A DNA stretch of 64,000 nt from Symbiodinium natans (lineage: Eukaryota; Sar; Dinophyceae; Suessiales; Symbiodiniaceae): positions 124,001 through 188,000 of the forward strand of contig CAJNDS010000336.1 in assembly GCA_905221605.1 (NCBI GenBank). Direction: 5' to 3'. This document shows positions 21,395 through 30,850 of this stretch, piece by piece (positions within the stretch are counted from its first letter, which is position 1; each line of letters begins with the position of its first letter). The position numbers were made by a program, and so were the translations under genes. The notes beneath the pieces were generated by a model. It saw nothing but the letters and a program-made list of their open reading frames with translations, was not told where the DNA came from and ran no database searches.

Positions 21395-23590
21395 GTTCAA
21401 AGGGCTTCTACTGGCGCATTCTTTCTTTGGGGGTAGGGGTCTAGGGTTTAGGGTTTATAGGGTTTAGGGTTTCGGGTTGAGGGTTTAGGGTTTGGGGCTT
21501 GGGGCGTAGGGTATAAGATTTAGGGCTTAGGGTTGTAGGGTTGAAGGTCGTCTACAGGGCTTCTCGGCTTTTGTCGTGTTTGCAGGGTTTGTAAGGCTTA
21601 CAGGGTTGTTTCAACCGGGTCATTGGGGTTTACAAGCTTTGTTAGGGTTTATAGGGTTTCTAGGGTTTATATACCCGGTTACATAGAATTTATAGGATTT
21701 ATGCAGGGTTTATAGGGTTTACGTACCCGGTTATATAGGGCTCATAGGGTTTATGTAGGGTTTATAGAGTTTGTGTACCCGGTTATATAGGGTTTATGGA
21801 ATTTACTAAACCCAAGACCCAAAACCTAAAACCCTAAACCCTAAACTCTAGACTCTAAACCCTAATCCAGAACATCAGGGCTGGGTCTCTTGGTCCACGC
21901 AGCTTGCAATCAGCAACACTGCTTGGGCCGATCCTGTGGCGCCAAACACACTTGGAAGGAAGCAACCCTAAACCCTAAACCCTAAACCCTAAGCCCTAAG
22001 CCCTAAACCCTTAACCCTAAAGCCAAGAACCTAAACTCTGAACCCTAAACCCTAAACCCAAGACTCTAAATCCCTAGACTCTAAACCATAAACCCTAAAT
22101 CCTAGAACCTAAACCCTAGAAGTCTTAACCCACCATAACAAGGTTGCTTTATTACAAGAACAGTCGCACATGCAAGAAATATTTAGAATTGAAGTCAATC
22201 AAACTACTACTTGAAACCAATTATGACAATCGGAAACTACCACCCTAAACCCTAAACCCTAACCCTGAACTACAGACAGAAAGGGCAGGAGAAGCGCGCG
22301 TTCCCCGTTTTGCTTGGAGCTCTGCCATGTCGAAACCTAAACCCTAAAAACCCCGAAAAAACCCTAACTATTCCCTAAACCCTAAGCCCTAACCCTAAAC
22401 CCTAAAACTCTAACCCTAAACCCTAAAAACCCTAAATAACCCTAAGCCCGAAACCCTAACCCTGAACCCTTAAACTCCAGACCCCTAAACCCCAAACCCT
22501 AAACCCTAAACCCTAAACTTGCCCTAAACCCTAAACCCTAAACCCTAAACCCTATAAACCCTATAAACCCTATAAACCCTATAAACCCTAAACCCTAAAC
22601 CCGCGCGCTCACCCGGCGCGCGCCCGCTCCGCACTTCGGGCGGATGTGCGGGGCAGGGCGGTGAGGATGAAGGTCAGGAGGAGCACCACGCTGGTGACCT
22701 CGGTTTAGGGTTTAGGGTTTAGGGTTAGGGTTCAGGGTTTAGGGTTTAGGGTTTAGGGTTTAGGGCTTCGAACTTAGGGCTCAGGGTGCAGGGTTGAGGA
22801 TTTCGGGTTTAGGGTTGAGGATTTAGAGTCCAGGCTGTAGGGTTGAGGATTTAGGGTTCTGGGTGTAGGGTTCAGGATTTAGGGTGTAAAGGGTGTATAG
22901 GGTGTATAGGGTTCATCGGGTAGGGTTTAGCGGTTCGAAGGCTTTGGCGGTTTGAGCCCGAACACTTGGGCTGGGGGTCTATCATCGTATTGGGGCGTAG
23001 GGGAGGTCCATATACATTCGCTCATATGGGTATTTGGGGGTCTATTTAAGGGCTCCCCTATTTTCGTAAACCCCCCATATAGGGTTCTAGGAGCAGCAAT
23101 GTGATCCCATTGTGAGGTCGATTTGGTTTCCATAACTTACTGTACCGTTATGGACGATGAGATGTGTTTGAAGCGGTTTGAGGCCAAAGGGAGGGTGTTT
23201 GGGACCTATGTCTGGGTTTGAATGAGTGAAAGCTTGGGTTCAGGTTTAGGGCTGAGGGCTTAGGGTTTAAACTTCAGCCCCCTTTTTGGTGCATGCTGCT
23301 TTGTCCACTGTACTTGCACCATGTAGCCACAGTCTCCATGACGCAACGAGCTTCGCAAGCCCCAACATTGCATCCTGGTAGCGCATCCTTCTTTCGGGGA
23401 ACGGTCAATATAGGGGCCGGAAACATTAGAATAGGGTTTGGGGGGGGGGGGGGGGTTCTTGTAGAATAAAGGGACCATAAGGGAATACTATTGGCAATTA
23501 TTCTGACCCCTATATGACTTTAGTGTGGCAGCCTAGAGCCACCCTAAACCCCAAACCCTCCCAAACCACTAAACCCCAAACCCTAAAGGC
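21395..23590. other. Region between the FMO and ankyrin genes
   Basis: The stretch is mostly telomeric and near-telomeric sequence (21430-21560, 21835-22130, 22245-22600, 22705-22930). Two minus-strand pieces look exonic: about 22705-22614 (EVTSVVLLLTFILTALPRTS, a hydrophobic segment) and about 23400-23270 (RYQDAMLGLAKLVASWRLWL). I cannot assign either. The second may be a 3' exon of the ankyrin gene. A poly-G run lies at 23440-23456. Confidence 0.4.
21640..21830. repeat. ~60-bp tandem repeat with TACCCGGTTA boxes
   Basis: Three copies of a unit of about 60 bp contain GGGTTTATAGGGTTTA then TACCCGGTTA and TATAGGG. They start near 21660, 21720 and 21780. The unit looks like a higher-order derivative of a TATAGGGTT telomere variant. 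Confidence 0.75.
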
Positions 23591-23599
23591 AACATCGTG

Positions 23600-26500
23600 G
23601 GCTACCAAGTCAGCTGCCATCAGCAGAGATGTAACCAGTCGGCATTAGTCCAAGGGTAGTTACATGGGGCCCCTGAGTTTAGGGTTTAGGATGTAGGGCT
23701 TAGGGCTCCTAGGGTAGTTACATCGGTCCCTGAGTATGGGCCCTTCAAGCCGGTACCCCTTTCATTCCCCTGTACAACTTAAGGGCCCATACAACAGAAC
23801 CCTTTAAAGGAGGTTAGGGACCATATGAAGGGCCCATCAAACTACCCCTAAACCCTAAACCCTCCACCCTAGACCCTAAACCCCTAGACCCCTAGACCCC
23901 TAGACCCCTAAACCCCTAAACCCCTAAACCCTAAACCCTAAACCCCTAAACCCCTAAACCCCTAATCCCCTAAACCCCAAAACCCCTAAACCCCTAAACT
24001 CAACCCTAAACCCTAAACCCTAAACCCTAAACCCTAAACCCTAAACCCTAAACCCTAAACCCTAAACCAGATAAGGGCCCATGAAGCTACCCTCAGACTT
24101 CTCCTCAGCAGCTTTAAAACAATAGCCGGCAGGGCCGGCCTCCACCAGCCTAAGGGTCCATGTACCTAAATAGGGTTTAGGGTTTAGGGTTTAGGGTTTA
24201 GGGTTTAGGGTTTAGGGTTTAGGGTTTAGGGCTACTCTTATCCCTAAGGGTCCATGTACCTAAATAAGGGAATACCTGGGCCTTGGAGTACTTCCTATAT
24301 AGGGACTACAATAGTGAGGTACATGGACCCTTATAGGGTCTAAGTAACCCTAAACTCTAAATCCCAAACCCTAAGCCCTAAACCCTAAACCCTAAACCCT
24401 AAACGATTCGTAACGGAGGTACATGGACCCTTAGGGTTTCGCCTTCGGTGCTCAAGTCCTTAAGTCGGCGCCGGCTTCCACCAGCACTCGCACAGCTGCA
24501 GCGTGGCCATACCTTAAGGACGAACTTGGGGTTTAGGGTTTAGGGTTTAGGGCTTAGGGTTTCGGGTTTAGGGTTTACGGTTTCGGACGAAACTGCGCCC
24601 TAAAAAGGTTTTATGGTTCATATACCTTCAAAACCGGGAAGCGGCTTTATGGTTCCTTAATACCTTAAAAAGGGCTTTTCGTAGTATGGGGTATATGACC
24701 CCCCAACTTTTTTTAAGGCTCATTTGGACCCCAAGGTACTCAAGCGCTTGAGGAGTTGGTGTTGCAGGAGTTGCGACCAGGTTGGGGCCTTTGAAGCCTC
24801 CAGCAACCGCACGACTTCACTGTGCCCCCACTGAGCCGCCACCATGAGGGCCTTACTTCTCCAATGGCCAAGGGAAGAAACAAGGTGAAACCCTTATTTT
24901 TCCTACGAAATATGAAGAAACCCGAAAAGTTTATAAAGTTCAGCTGTTGGAGAAGGAAGGGGCCGTTCGACCGCGGAGGTTCGTGAAGTCTCTGTCGGCA
25001 CCAGCCTCTACCTTGCATGAGCCCTGAAAGGGCTTACGGTACACATACTTTCATAGGGATGATAGTAGTATAGAGTGTATGACCACAATTTAGTGCTCAT
25101 TTGGTTTTCAAGGTACTAGCAATCGCACGACTTCTGAGTGGCCCTTGCCAGCAGCAAGCAAGAGGGCCGTGTTGCCATCGTTGTCGGCCACGTCCTTGTC
25201 TGCGCATGCCTCCACAAGCAAATGCACCACTTTCACATGGCCACGGGAAGCTGCCATCATCAGGGTCGTGCGACCACTAATGTTGGTCATGTCCTTGTCC
25301 GCACCGGCCTCCCTCAGAAAACTCACGACCTCAGCGTGGCCCTTGCCAGCTGCGATCATCATGGCTGTGCGCCCATCGTTGTTTGCCACGTCCATGTCGG
25401 CACCAGCATCCGCCAGCAAACGCAGGGCTTCAGCGAAGCCATCGTCAGCTGCGTGCATGAGGGCCGTGTCACCGTCGTTGTCGACCGCGTCCTTGTCGGC
25501 GCTGGCCTTACATCTCCAATAACCAAGAAGAGAAAAAAGGTTAAACATTAAGTTTCCTACTAAATAAGGAAACCCCCCAAAAAAGGTTAAACTTTAATAT
25601 GTATAAAAAATAAGGAAACCCAAAAAGCTTAAAGTTCAACTACAGGCGAAGTCAGTGGCCTCAAGAAGCAACCGAACGATGTGAACAGAGCTTCGAGCTG
25701 CCATCATCAGGGCTGTGCAGCCAAAGATGTTCGCCAAGTTCTTGTCGGCGCCGGCCTCGACCTTGGGGACACAACTGAACCCTCAAAAAGGGTTTCTGGC
25801 TCACATGACCCTAAAATAGGAATTATAGTAGTATAGGGTAGTATGAGACCCAAGTTTAAGGCTCATTTGGTTTTCAAGGTACCAGCAAATCATGTTACCC
25901 CAAAATAGGAATTATAGTAGTATAGGGCAAAGATGAACCCCAACTTCTCAAGGTTCACTTCGTCCCCAAGGTACCAGCAAACTTGCGACTATGACCCTAT
26001 AGAGGAACTATAGTAGTATAGGGTAATATGAGACCCAATTTCAGGGCTCTTTTGGTTTTCAAGGTACCAGCAAGCTTGCGACTTCAAGGTCGCCCTGATC
26101 AGAGGCGATCATCAAAGCTGTGTAGCCGCTGTTGGTGGCCAAGTCCTTGTCGGCGCCGGCCTCTAACAGCACGCGCACGGCTTCGGTGCGGCCATGCCTT
26201 AAGGACAACATGAGCACTAAAAAAAGAAAAGGGTTTGTGGTTTCATGTGCTTTCCTAGGGGATTAGAGTGGTATAAGGTATCTGAGCCCCAACCTTGGGG
26301 TTCATCTGGTCCCCCCAAGGTACTCGGATGCTTTAAGAAGCGGCGTCGCACTGGTCGGGGCAGCCAGATTTGGGTCTTGGGGTAGCTGCAGCATGGTCTC
26401 AACCTGAAAGCCGGCCATCCGCAATGGGTGCAAGGTTTCGAGTTCCGGGCTCGGGCTTGAGAGTTTAGGGTTTAGGGTTTAGGGTTTAGGGTTTAGGGTT

Positions 26501-27300
26501 AAGGTTTTTTAGGGTTTAGGGTTTAGGGTTTAGGGTTTAGCGCGATTACAGTGCGTGGGGGTGTGGGGGGGTTTCTCTTGGACGGATCATCCTGCAGCTT
26601 AAAGTGTGATATACAATGACCGTGCGGACCCTATTGAGGCACGCATGGGATCACTATCTCCAGGCGCCACATCCCTGTTTTGTGCGCGCCGAGCCTTCTG
26701 CGTTGAGCCAAGGGAAGCTGCGTGCGCGAGCTCCTGCACCTGCGCCTGGGAGGCGTCGGTGAAAGGCAGCAGCACCAGGTTCAGGTCCAGGGGAGACGCG
26801 AGCCGGACGTCATCCTCCTTGCGGACACAAGGAGCCCCTAAACGAGCTTATTTGTGACTGTTATGGCTCCTATACCCTATAGAATTGAGGCTTTAGGGTT
26901 TAGGGGTTTAGGGTTTAGGGGTTTAGGGTTTAAGAATCTTCAAGTTTCGTTTGGCTACCAAGGCTCCAAACTGCGCCCCTGGAGCAGCAGCCTCTGCCGG
27001 AAGCGCGGAGGGAGCCCGTGGTGCTGATGCAAACACTGCCTGGAGGGGAGCCAAGATGAGCCCTAGGGTCTTTTAGGGTTTAGGGTTTAGGGTTTAGGGT
27101 TTAGGGTTGAGGGTTTAGGGTTTAGGGTTTAGGGTTAACGTCCATAATCAATTAATAAGAATTATCGTGGGATAGGGTAGACGAGCCCCAATTTTAGGGT
27201 TCATTTCGTCCCCAAGCTGCTTCAGCTCCCGCACGCTGCTCAGGGTATCCACAGGAACGCTCGCCACCTCCTCCCCTGAGAGCATCCGAATATGCAGCAT
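23600..27300 (-). CDS. Ankyrin-repeat protein with N-terminal ubiquitin-like-type domain
   Basis: The start at 27300 gives MLHIRMLSGEEVASVPVDTL (exon to about 27215). It continues about 27036-26960 (GLPPRFRQRLLLQGRSLE), 26855-26600 (SPLDLNLVLLPFTDASQAQV) and 26400-26330 (VETMLQLPQDPNLAAP, TPLLKAS). From memory this head is common in dinoflagellate ankyrin proteins and resembles a ubiquitin-like fold. Ankyrin repeats follow: 26205-26067 (GYTALMIASDQGDLEVASLL); 25761-25645 (GCTALMMAARSSVHIVRLLL); 25510-25110 (about four repeats, e.g. GDTALMHAADDGFAEALRLL, GRTAMMIAAGKGHAEVVSFL); 25013-24970 and 24870-24740 (LMVAAQWGHSEVVRLL); 24515-24466 (GHAAAVRVLVEAGAD); about 23640-23600. Such repeats bind protein partners; substrate unknown. 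Introns are copies of one TIR element family. The C-terminal end is not defined, and exons at 27725-27600 may lie further upstream. Confidence 0.85.
24150..24440. mobile_element. Nested TIR element with telomeric cargo
   Basis: TAAGGGTCCATGTACCTAAA occurs at about 24150 and again at about 24243. Its complement AGGTACATGGACCCTTA occurs at about 24325 and at about 24424. The inner pair encloses about 85 bp. The outer pair adds a TTTAGGG array on the left and a CCCTAAA array on the right. A loose relative of the right arm is at about 12855. The structure lies in an intron of the ankyrin gene. Confidence 0.75.
24520..24747 (-). mobile_element. Introner-like intron, copy 1
   Basis: The minus strand starts at the donor side GTACCTTGGGGTCCAAATGA, runs through a GGGGTCATATACC region and AAGGTATTAAGGAACCATAA, and ends near a telomeric stretch and CCTTAAG at the acceptor. 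It separates ankyrin segments 24870-24740 and 24515-24466. It carries a short TTTAGGG run as cargo. Confidence 0.65.
25014..25118 (-). mobile_element. Introner-like intron, copy 2
   Basis: The minus strand begins GTACCTTGAAAACCAAATGA, contains CTATACTACTATCATCCCTA and AAGTATGTGTACC, and ends AGGGCTCATGCAAG before VEAGAD-coding sequence. The ends form a shortened terminal inverted repeat (ACCTTG...ATGAGC). It has no telomeric cargo, so it shows the core element alone at about 105 nt. Confidence 0.75.
25762..26067 (-). mobile_element. Introner-like intron, tandem trimer with three donor-like sites
   Basis: GTACCTTG donor-like sites occur at about 26067, 25975 and 25882, spaced 92-93 bp. Each is preceded by a copy of exon-edge sequence (GCAAGCTTGCTG, GCAAACTTGCTG in plus-complement form, and a shorter one). 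Each unit contains CTATACTACTATAATTCCTA or a close variant. The acceptor side ends GAACCCTTTTT-like then GTTGTGTCCCCAAG at 25762. The outer ends pair: CCTTGGGGAC then TGAACC in both arms. Ankyrin reading is continuous when the whole block is removed. Confidence 0.75.
26206..26330 (-). mobile_element. Introner-like intron, copy 3
   Basis: The minus strand begins GTACCTTGGGGGGACCAGAT, continues with GAACCCCAAGGTTGGGG, TACCACTCTAATC and CATGAAACCACAAACCC, and ends CTCATGTTGTCCTTAAG. The ends are complementary in the CCTT(G/A)GG...GGAC pattern. It separates the SATPLLKAS exon from the first clear ankyrin repeat. Confidence 0.7.
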
Positions 27301-27725
27301 CCTGTTAAACCCTAAACCCTAAACCCTAAACCCTAAACCCTAAATCCTGTGTGGATGGCTAAGCTCGGCACTCAGAGGTTCATGGTACTTAGTAACCACT
27401 TTTGACGGTACACTTATAACCCACTTAGAAGCCCCTCAAGTGCGCTAATATGGTTATAAGCACAGTTCGGGTTTAGGGTTAGGGTTTAGGGTTTAGGGTT
27501 TAGGGTTTAGGGTTTAGGGTACAGGGTTCAGGGTTCAGGGTTCAGGGTTTGGGGTTTGGGGTTTAGGGTTTAGGGTTATAAGTACAGTTCTAGGAACAGT
27601 TCTAAGTACAGTTCTACTTGGTTAAGAAGTGCCATGGACCTCCTGAGCAGGGCTGCTACACTTGACATGGCCAAGCTAGCCAACATGGCCGAGGCAGATG
27701 CACAGTCCTCAAGGTTGTAGTCTCT
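27300..27725 (-). CDS. Possible upstream exons of the ankyrin gene, with TIR intron
   Basis: About 27725-27638 reads EDCASASAMLASLAMSSVAA then LLRR and ends at a GTCCATGG donor. The next exon-like piece near 27372-27350 (ELSHPH) could join to the MLHIRML exon through its AACAG acceptor. The intervening intron has terminal inverted repeats (GGTCCATGGCACTTCTTAACC against the complement of GGTTCATGGTACTTAGTAAC) and a TTTAGGG array at 27471-27575. If these exons are used, the protein has an N-terminal extension. Otherwise they are 5' UTR or a different gene. Confidence 0.4.
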
Positions 27726-27832
27726 TGGGGGCCACGAGCCCTATAAGGGTTTGTGGTTCACATGCCTTCAGGGGGGTGGTAGTAGTCTACGGTAAATGAC
27801 CCCCAGTTTTAGGGTTCATTTGGTCCCCAACC
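27725..27832 (-). mobile_element. Introner-like element, copy 4
   Basis: The minus strand begins GTTGGGGACCAAATGAACCC, contains GGGTCATTTACCGTAGACTA and GAACCACAAACCC, and ends CTCGTGGCCCCCAAG. The two ends are inverted repeats (TTGGGG-AC against GCCCCCAAG). A copy in opposite orientation lies at about 28085-28160 (TATGAACCACAAACCC on the plus strand). The family is therefore not restricted to one strand. Confidence 0.65.
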
Positions 27833-29015
27833 CTGAACCCTAAACCCTAAACCCTAAACCCCAAACCCATTTTAAACCCACGTTTCCAGGGAAGGGGACC
27901 TGCCTTGCGGCCCAGGGTTCAGGGTTTAGGGGTCATATGAAACAGGGTTTAGGGTTTAGGGTTTAGGGTTTAGGGTTTATCTTACTGTTCTTGGTGTGTA
28001 TTCAGGGTTCCGCTTTAATATTGGCGAGTGTATATAATTGGTGTCCTACTGGGGACACAAGGACTATCTAAGCCAAACTTGATATACCCTAGACTATTCT
28101 AATTGCTATGAAAGTATATGAACCACAAACCCTTTTGGCTTTCATTTAGGCTACCCTACTTACTTGCATTTGGGTTGACTGGGAGGTTTAAGGCACATAT
28201 TGCCCGATTGTAGTGACCAACCCACTGACAAGCCCCTCGGTTTAGGTTTAGGGTTTAGGGTTTAGGGTTTAGGGTTTAGGGTTTAGGGTTTAGGGTTTAG
28301 GGTTTAAGAGTTTAGGGTTTAGGGTTTAGGGATAGTATGGCTACAATTGAACGAGTTCTAAGTTTATCCAAGTACGGTCAAGGGTCTATGATGCCTCCTT
28401 TGTGTAAACTTCGACCCCGCGCACGCAAGCCAACAAACACATTACGAAAGCCGTTCAAACCGTAAAACCAAAGCCTCAAATTCGAAACAGCAAGGAGTTT
28501 GGGGTTTGGGATTTATCAGGTTTAGGTTTATAGGCTTCATAGGGTGTACTATAGGGCTTATGGGGTTTACAGGGTTTAGGGTTTTAGGGCCAGGCCGACA
28601 ACGCGCAAAGTCGACGCCCGAAAACCCTGTAGACCCAAGGCTCAAAAAAACCCAGGGAAGCTTCCCATCAAGCGATTAGGACTCGTAATGATGTACCCCG
28701 ACGAGGTTCCCTGAATATACTCCTACTATGGCCCTTGTATTCCCTTGGAGGACCTTAACACGGGCCCCCGAACCCAAGGTCAACACCTTAGGGGTCCAAG
28801 GAGAGCCCCATGTTCCCAGATAAAGCCTCCTGTCCTAAGCCATTCAACCCCATAAATCCTAGAATCTAAATTGCGCTGAACCCTTAATTCGTACAAAACC
28901 TCCACACCCCTCAACCCCTAATCTCCTAAACCCGAAACCCTAAACCCTAAACCCTACACCCTACCCTAAAACCTAAACCCTAGCCCTAAACCCTAAACCC
29001 TTACAAAAGCACTCA
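27833..29015. other. Telomeric runs and unassigned unique sequence
   Basis: TTTAGGG runs at 27945-27978 and 28243-28332, and CCCTAAA runs near 28930-29005, alternate with unique DNA. Sequences at 28340-28450 and 28620-28870 show no convincing exon. The inverted introner-like copy at 28085-28160 lies here. Confidence 0.5.
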
Positions 29016-29019
29016 CAAC

Positions 29020-29765
29020 CCTCAGCCGCTTGGAGACCCGGACAGCCATAGACACCACCAGGGCCGCGAAGACGGATGGCTTTGCAGTGCTGGACCAACT
29101 CCGAGACCCCAAGTACCTGAGGTTTAGGGTTTAGGGCTAGGGTTTAGGGTTTAGGGTCTAGGGCTAGGATTAAAGTTTAGGGTTTAGGGTGTCGGGTTTG
29201 GGGGTGAGGATCTAGGGTTTATAGGCTTGGGGTTGAGAGCAACTCCGGGAGCCCAAGTACCTGAGGGGCTCGAGAGTGTTGGAGGGTTTGGGTTTCGGGT
29301 GTACGGTTTCGGGTTTAGGGTTTAGGGTTTAGGGTTTAGGGTTTAGGGTTTAGGGTTTCGGGTGTACGGTTTCGGGTTTACGGAGACCAAGAACTGAGGA
29401 GGGTTCGCGCTTCACGGTTGGGGGTTTAGGGGGCTCTTTGCTGGAGCCTTCTGAAGCCCCTCAGCCCCCTAAGCCCCACAACCCGAACCACCTCTCTCTC
29501 TCTCTCTCTTGAAAAACATATATACACATGGAGACATTCCTTTGTCGAAGTATCAAAATAAGTACTTAGTTTTTATGATAAGGAGGGAGCACGGGTAGGG
29601 TTCAGGGTTCGGGGTTCAGGTTTAGGGAGTTTAGGGTTTAGGGTTTAGGGTTTGGGGTTTGGGGTTTAGGGTTAAGGCTTGACTCTCCACGCCAAGGAGC
29701 AAGGTGAATGTCAAGGCCACCATGCAGTAGGTGAGGATGCCGCCCTGACAGTTCGGCTGGAGGTG
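29020..29765 (-). CDS. Two exon fragments of a possible membrane protein
   Basis: About 29765-29690 on the minus strand reads CQGGILTYCMVALTFTLLLG then VES, a strongly hydrophobic segment. About 29115-29020 reads SSTAKPSVFAALVVSMAVRV then SKRLRV, another hydrophobic stretch with basic end. The block CTCAGGTACTTGGG and following bases occurs at about 29240-29266 and again at about 29095-29121, differing at three positions. This is a direct repeat of about 26 bp flanking a telomere-filled intron. No family recognised. Confidence 0.4.
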
Positions 29766-29902
29766 AAACCGTAAACCCCAAACCCCAAACCCTAAACCCT
29801 AAACCTTAAACCCTGTGGTTGGTGTTTGGGGTTTAGGGTCTGGGCCAGATGTAGGCAAGCTTTCATAGGAGTCCTGCGGAAAACCCAGGTCGCATTTCGG
29901 CT

Positions 29903-30100
29903 TATATACTTAGTTGCTGCGTTCATAAGGGTTTAGGGTTCAGGGTTTATGGGTTTATGGCTTTATGGGTTTAAGGGTTTAAGGGTTAGTTGCTGAGTTC
30001 ATAAGCCCCAAAAATTAAAAAGTGCACACTTTCAGTTCTATAGGGGATTGTAGTATCCCAAAAAGTGGAAAGTGCGCTCACTCAGCAACTAAGTATATGG
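29903..30100. mobile_element. TIR element with telomeric cargo
   Basis: TATATACTTAGTTGCTGCGT at about 29905 pairs with the complement near 30080-30100 (CTCAGCAACTAAGTATATG). A second internal copy TAGTTGCTGAGTTCATAAG starts near 29987. A TTTAGGG/TTTATGGG run lies between the first two. The inner arms AAAGTGCACACTTTC and GTGGAAAGTGCGC also pair. No reading frame is present. Confidence 0.7.
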
Positions 30101-30104
30101 GGGT

Positions 30105-30850
30105 GGGATGGGAAGGGGGGAAGGGTTAGGCCTCGGGAGTATGTTCGATATTTGGAACCGGCGTGACTGTGTGCACATGCTTCTGGGCTTGCGTTGCTTG
30201 AGGTTGGGGATGAGCGCCAAGGTTAGGGCGGGAAGGTTTTGGGTTTCTTCTTGCTTTGTCCAGCGCCCTGCAAAGAATGGTGAGCCTAGGCTCAGACTCT
30301 AGACCTTTTAACCCTGAAAACCAAATCCTCCCGCAAGACAAAACCCAAAGTCTCATACCTCCAGCACGTTCATGAACTCGTCCGCGTATGGCTTCATGGT
30401 CAGGTGTCCTGCTCAAACTTACAGGACCGGTTCTTCGCGGGATGGGCAAAAGGTACCCACGAACAAGGTCCCCTTCATCAATCCCGCAGATGCATCGAGC
30501 CCTGAAGAGGCCTGGGGCTCCCAGGTCCTGTTCCAGAACTTTCGGGTCGTGGTGCGCAGCAACCTATGACCCTCGTTTGCCTTTTTTCTCCCTGTGAGCG
30601 GGTTTTCCCAAGGCTTGAGATGTTTCGAGGATTAGGGCTATGGATGGGATTGGAGTCTACGCCCTTGCACTCTTGGATTGTCTTCTGGGTCCGACACCCT
30701 AAAACAATCCAAACCTCACAGAAACAAACGAAAACCCCATTCTGGTTTGGTGAGTCTTCCTTCCAGGCGGGCTTCAGCAGGTTCAGGTGAGTCCAAGTTG
30801 AAGGCATCCCTGACACTAGGGGCCAGCCTGGACCTCTTTGCTTTTTTGCC
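30105..30850. other. Downstream flank of the 31-37-kb gene
   Basis: The stretch contains exon-like minus-strand pieces at about 30545-30420 (LMKGTLFVGTFCPSREEP) and 30395-30352 (MKPYADEFMNVLE followed by a GTATGAG donor). The plus strand is also open here (KVPFINPADASSPEEAWGSQ), so the strand is uncertain. Unidirectional context favours minus. Confidence 0.35.
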
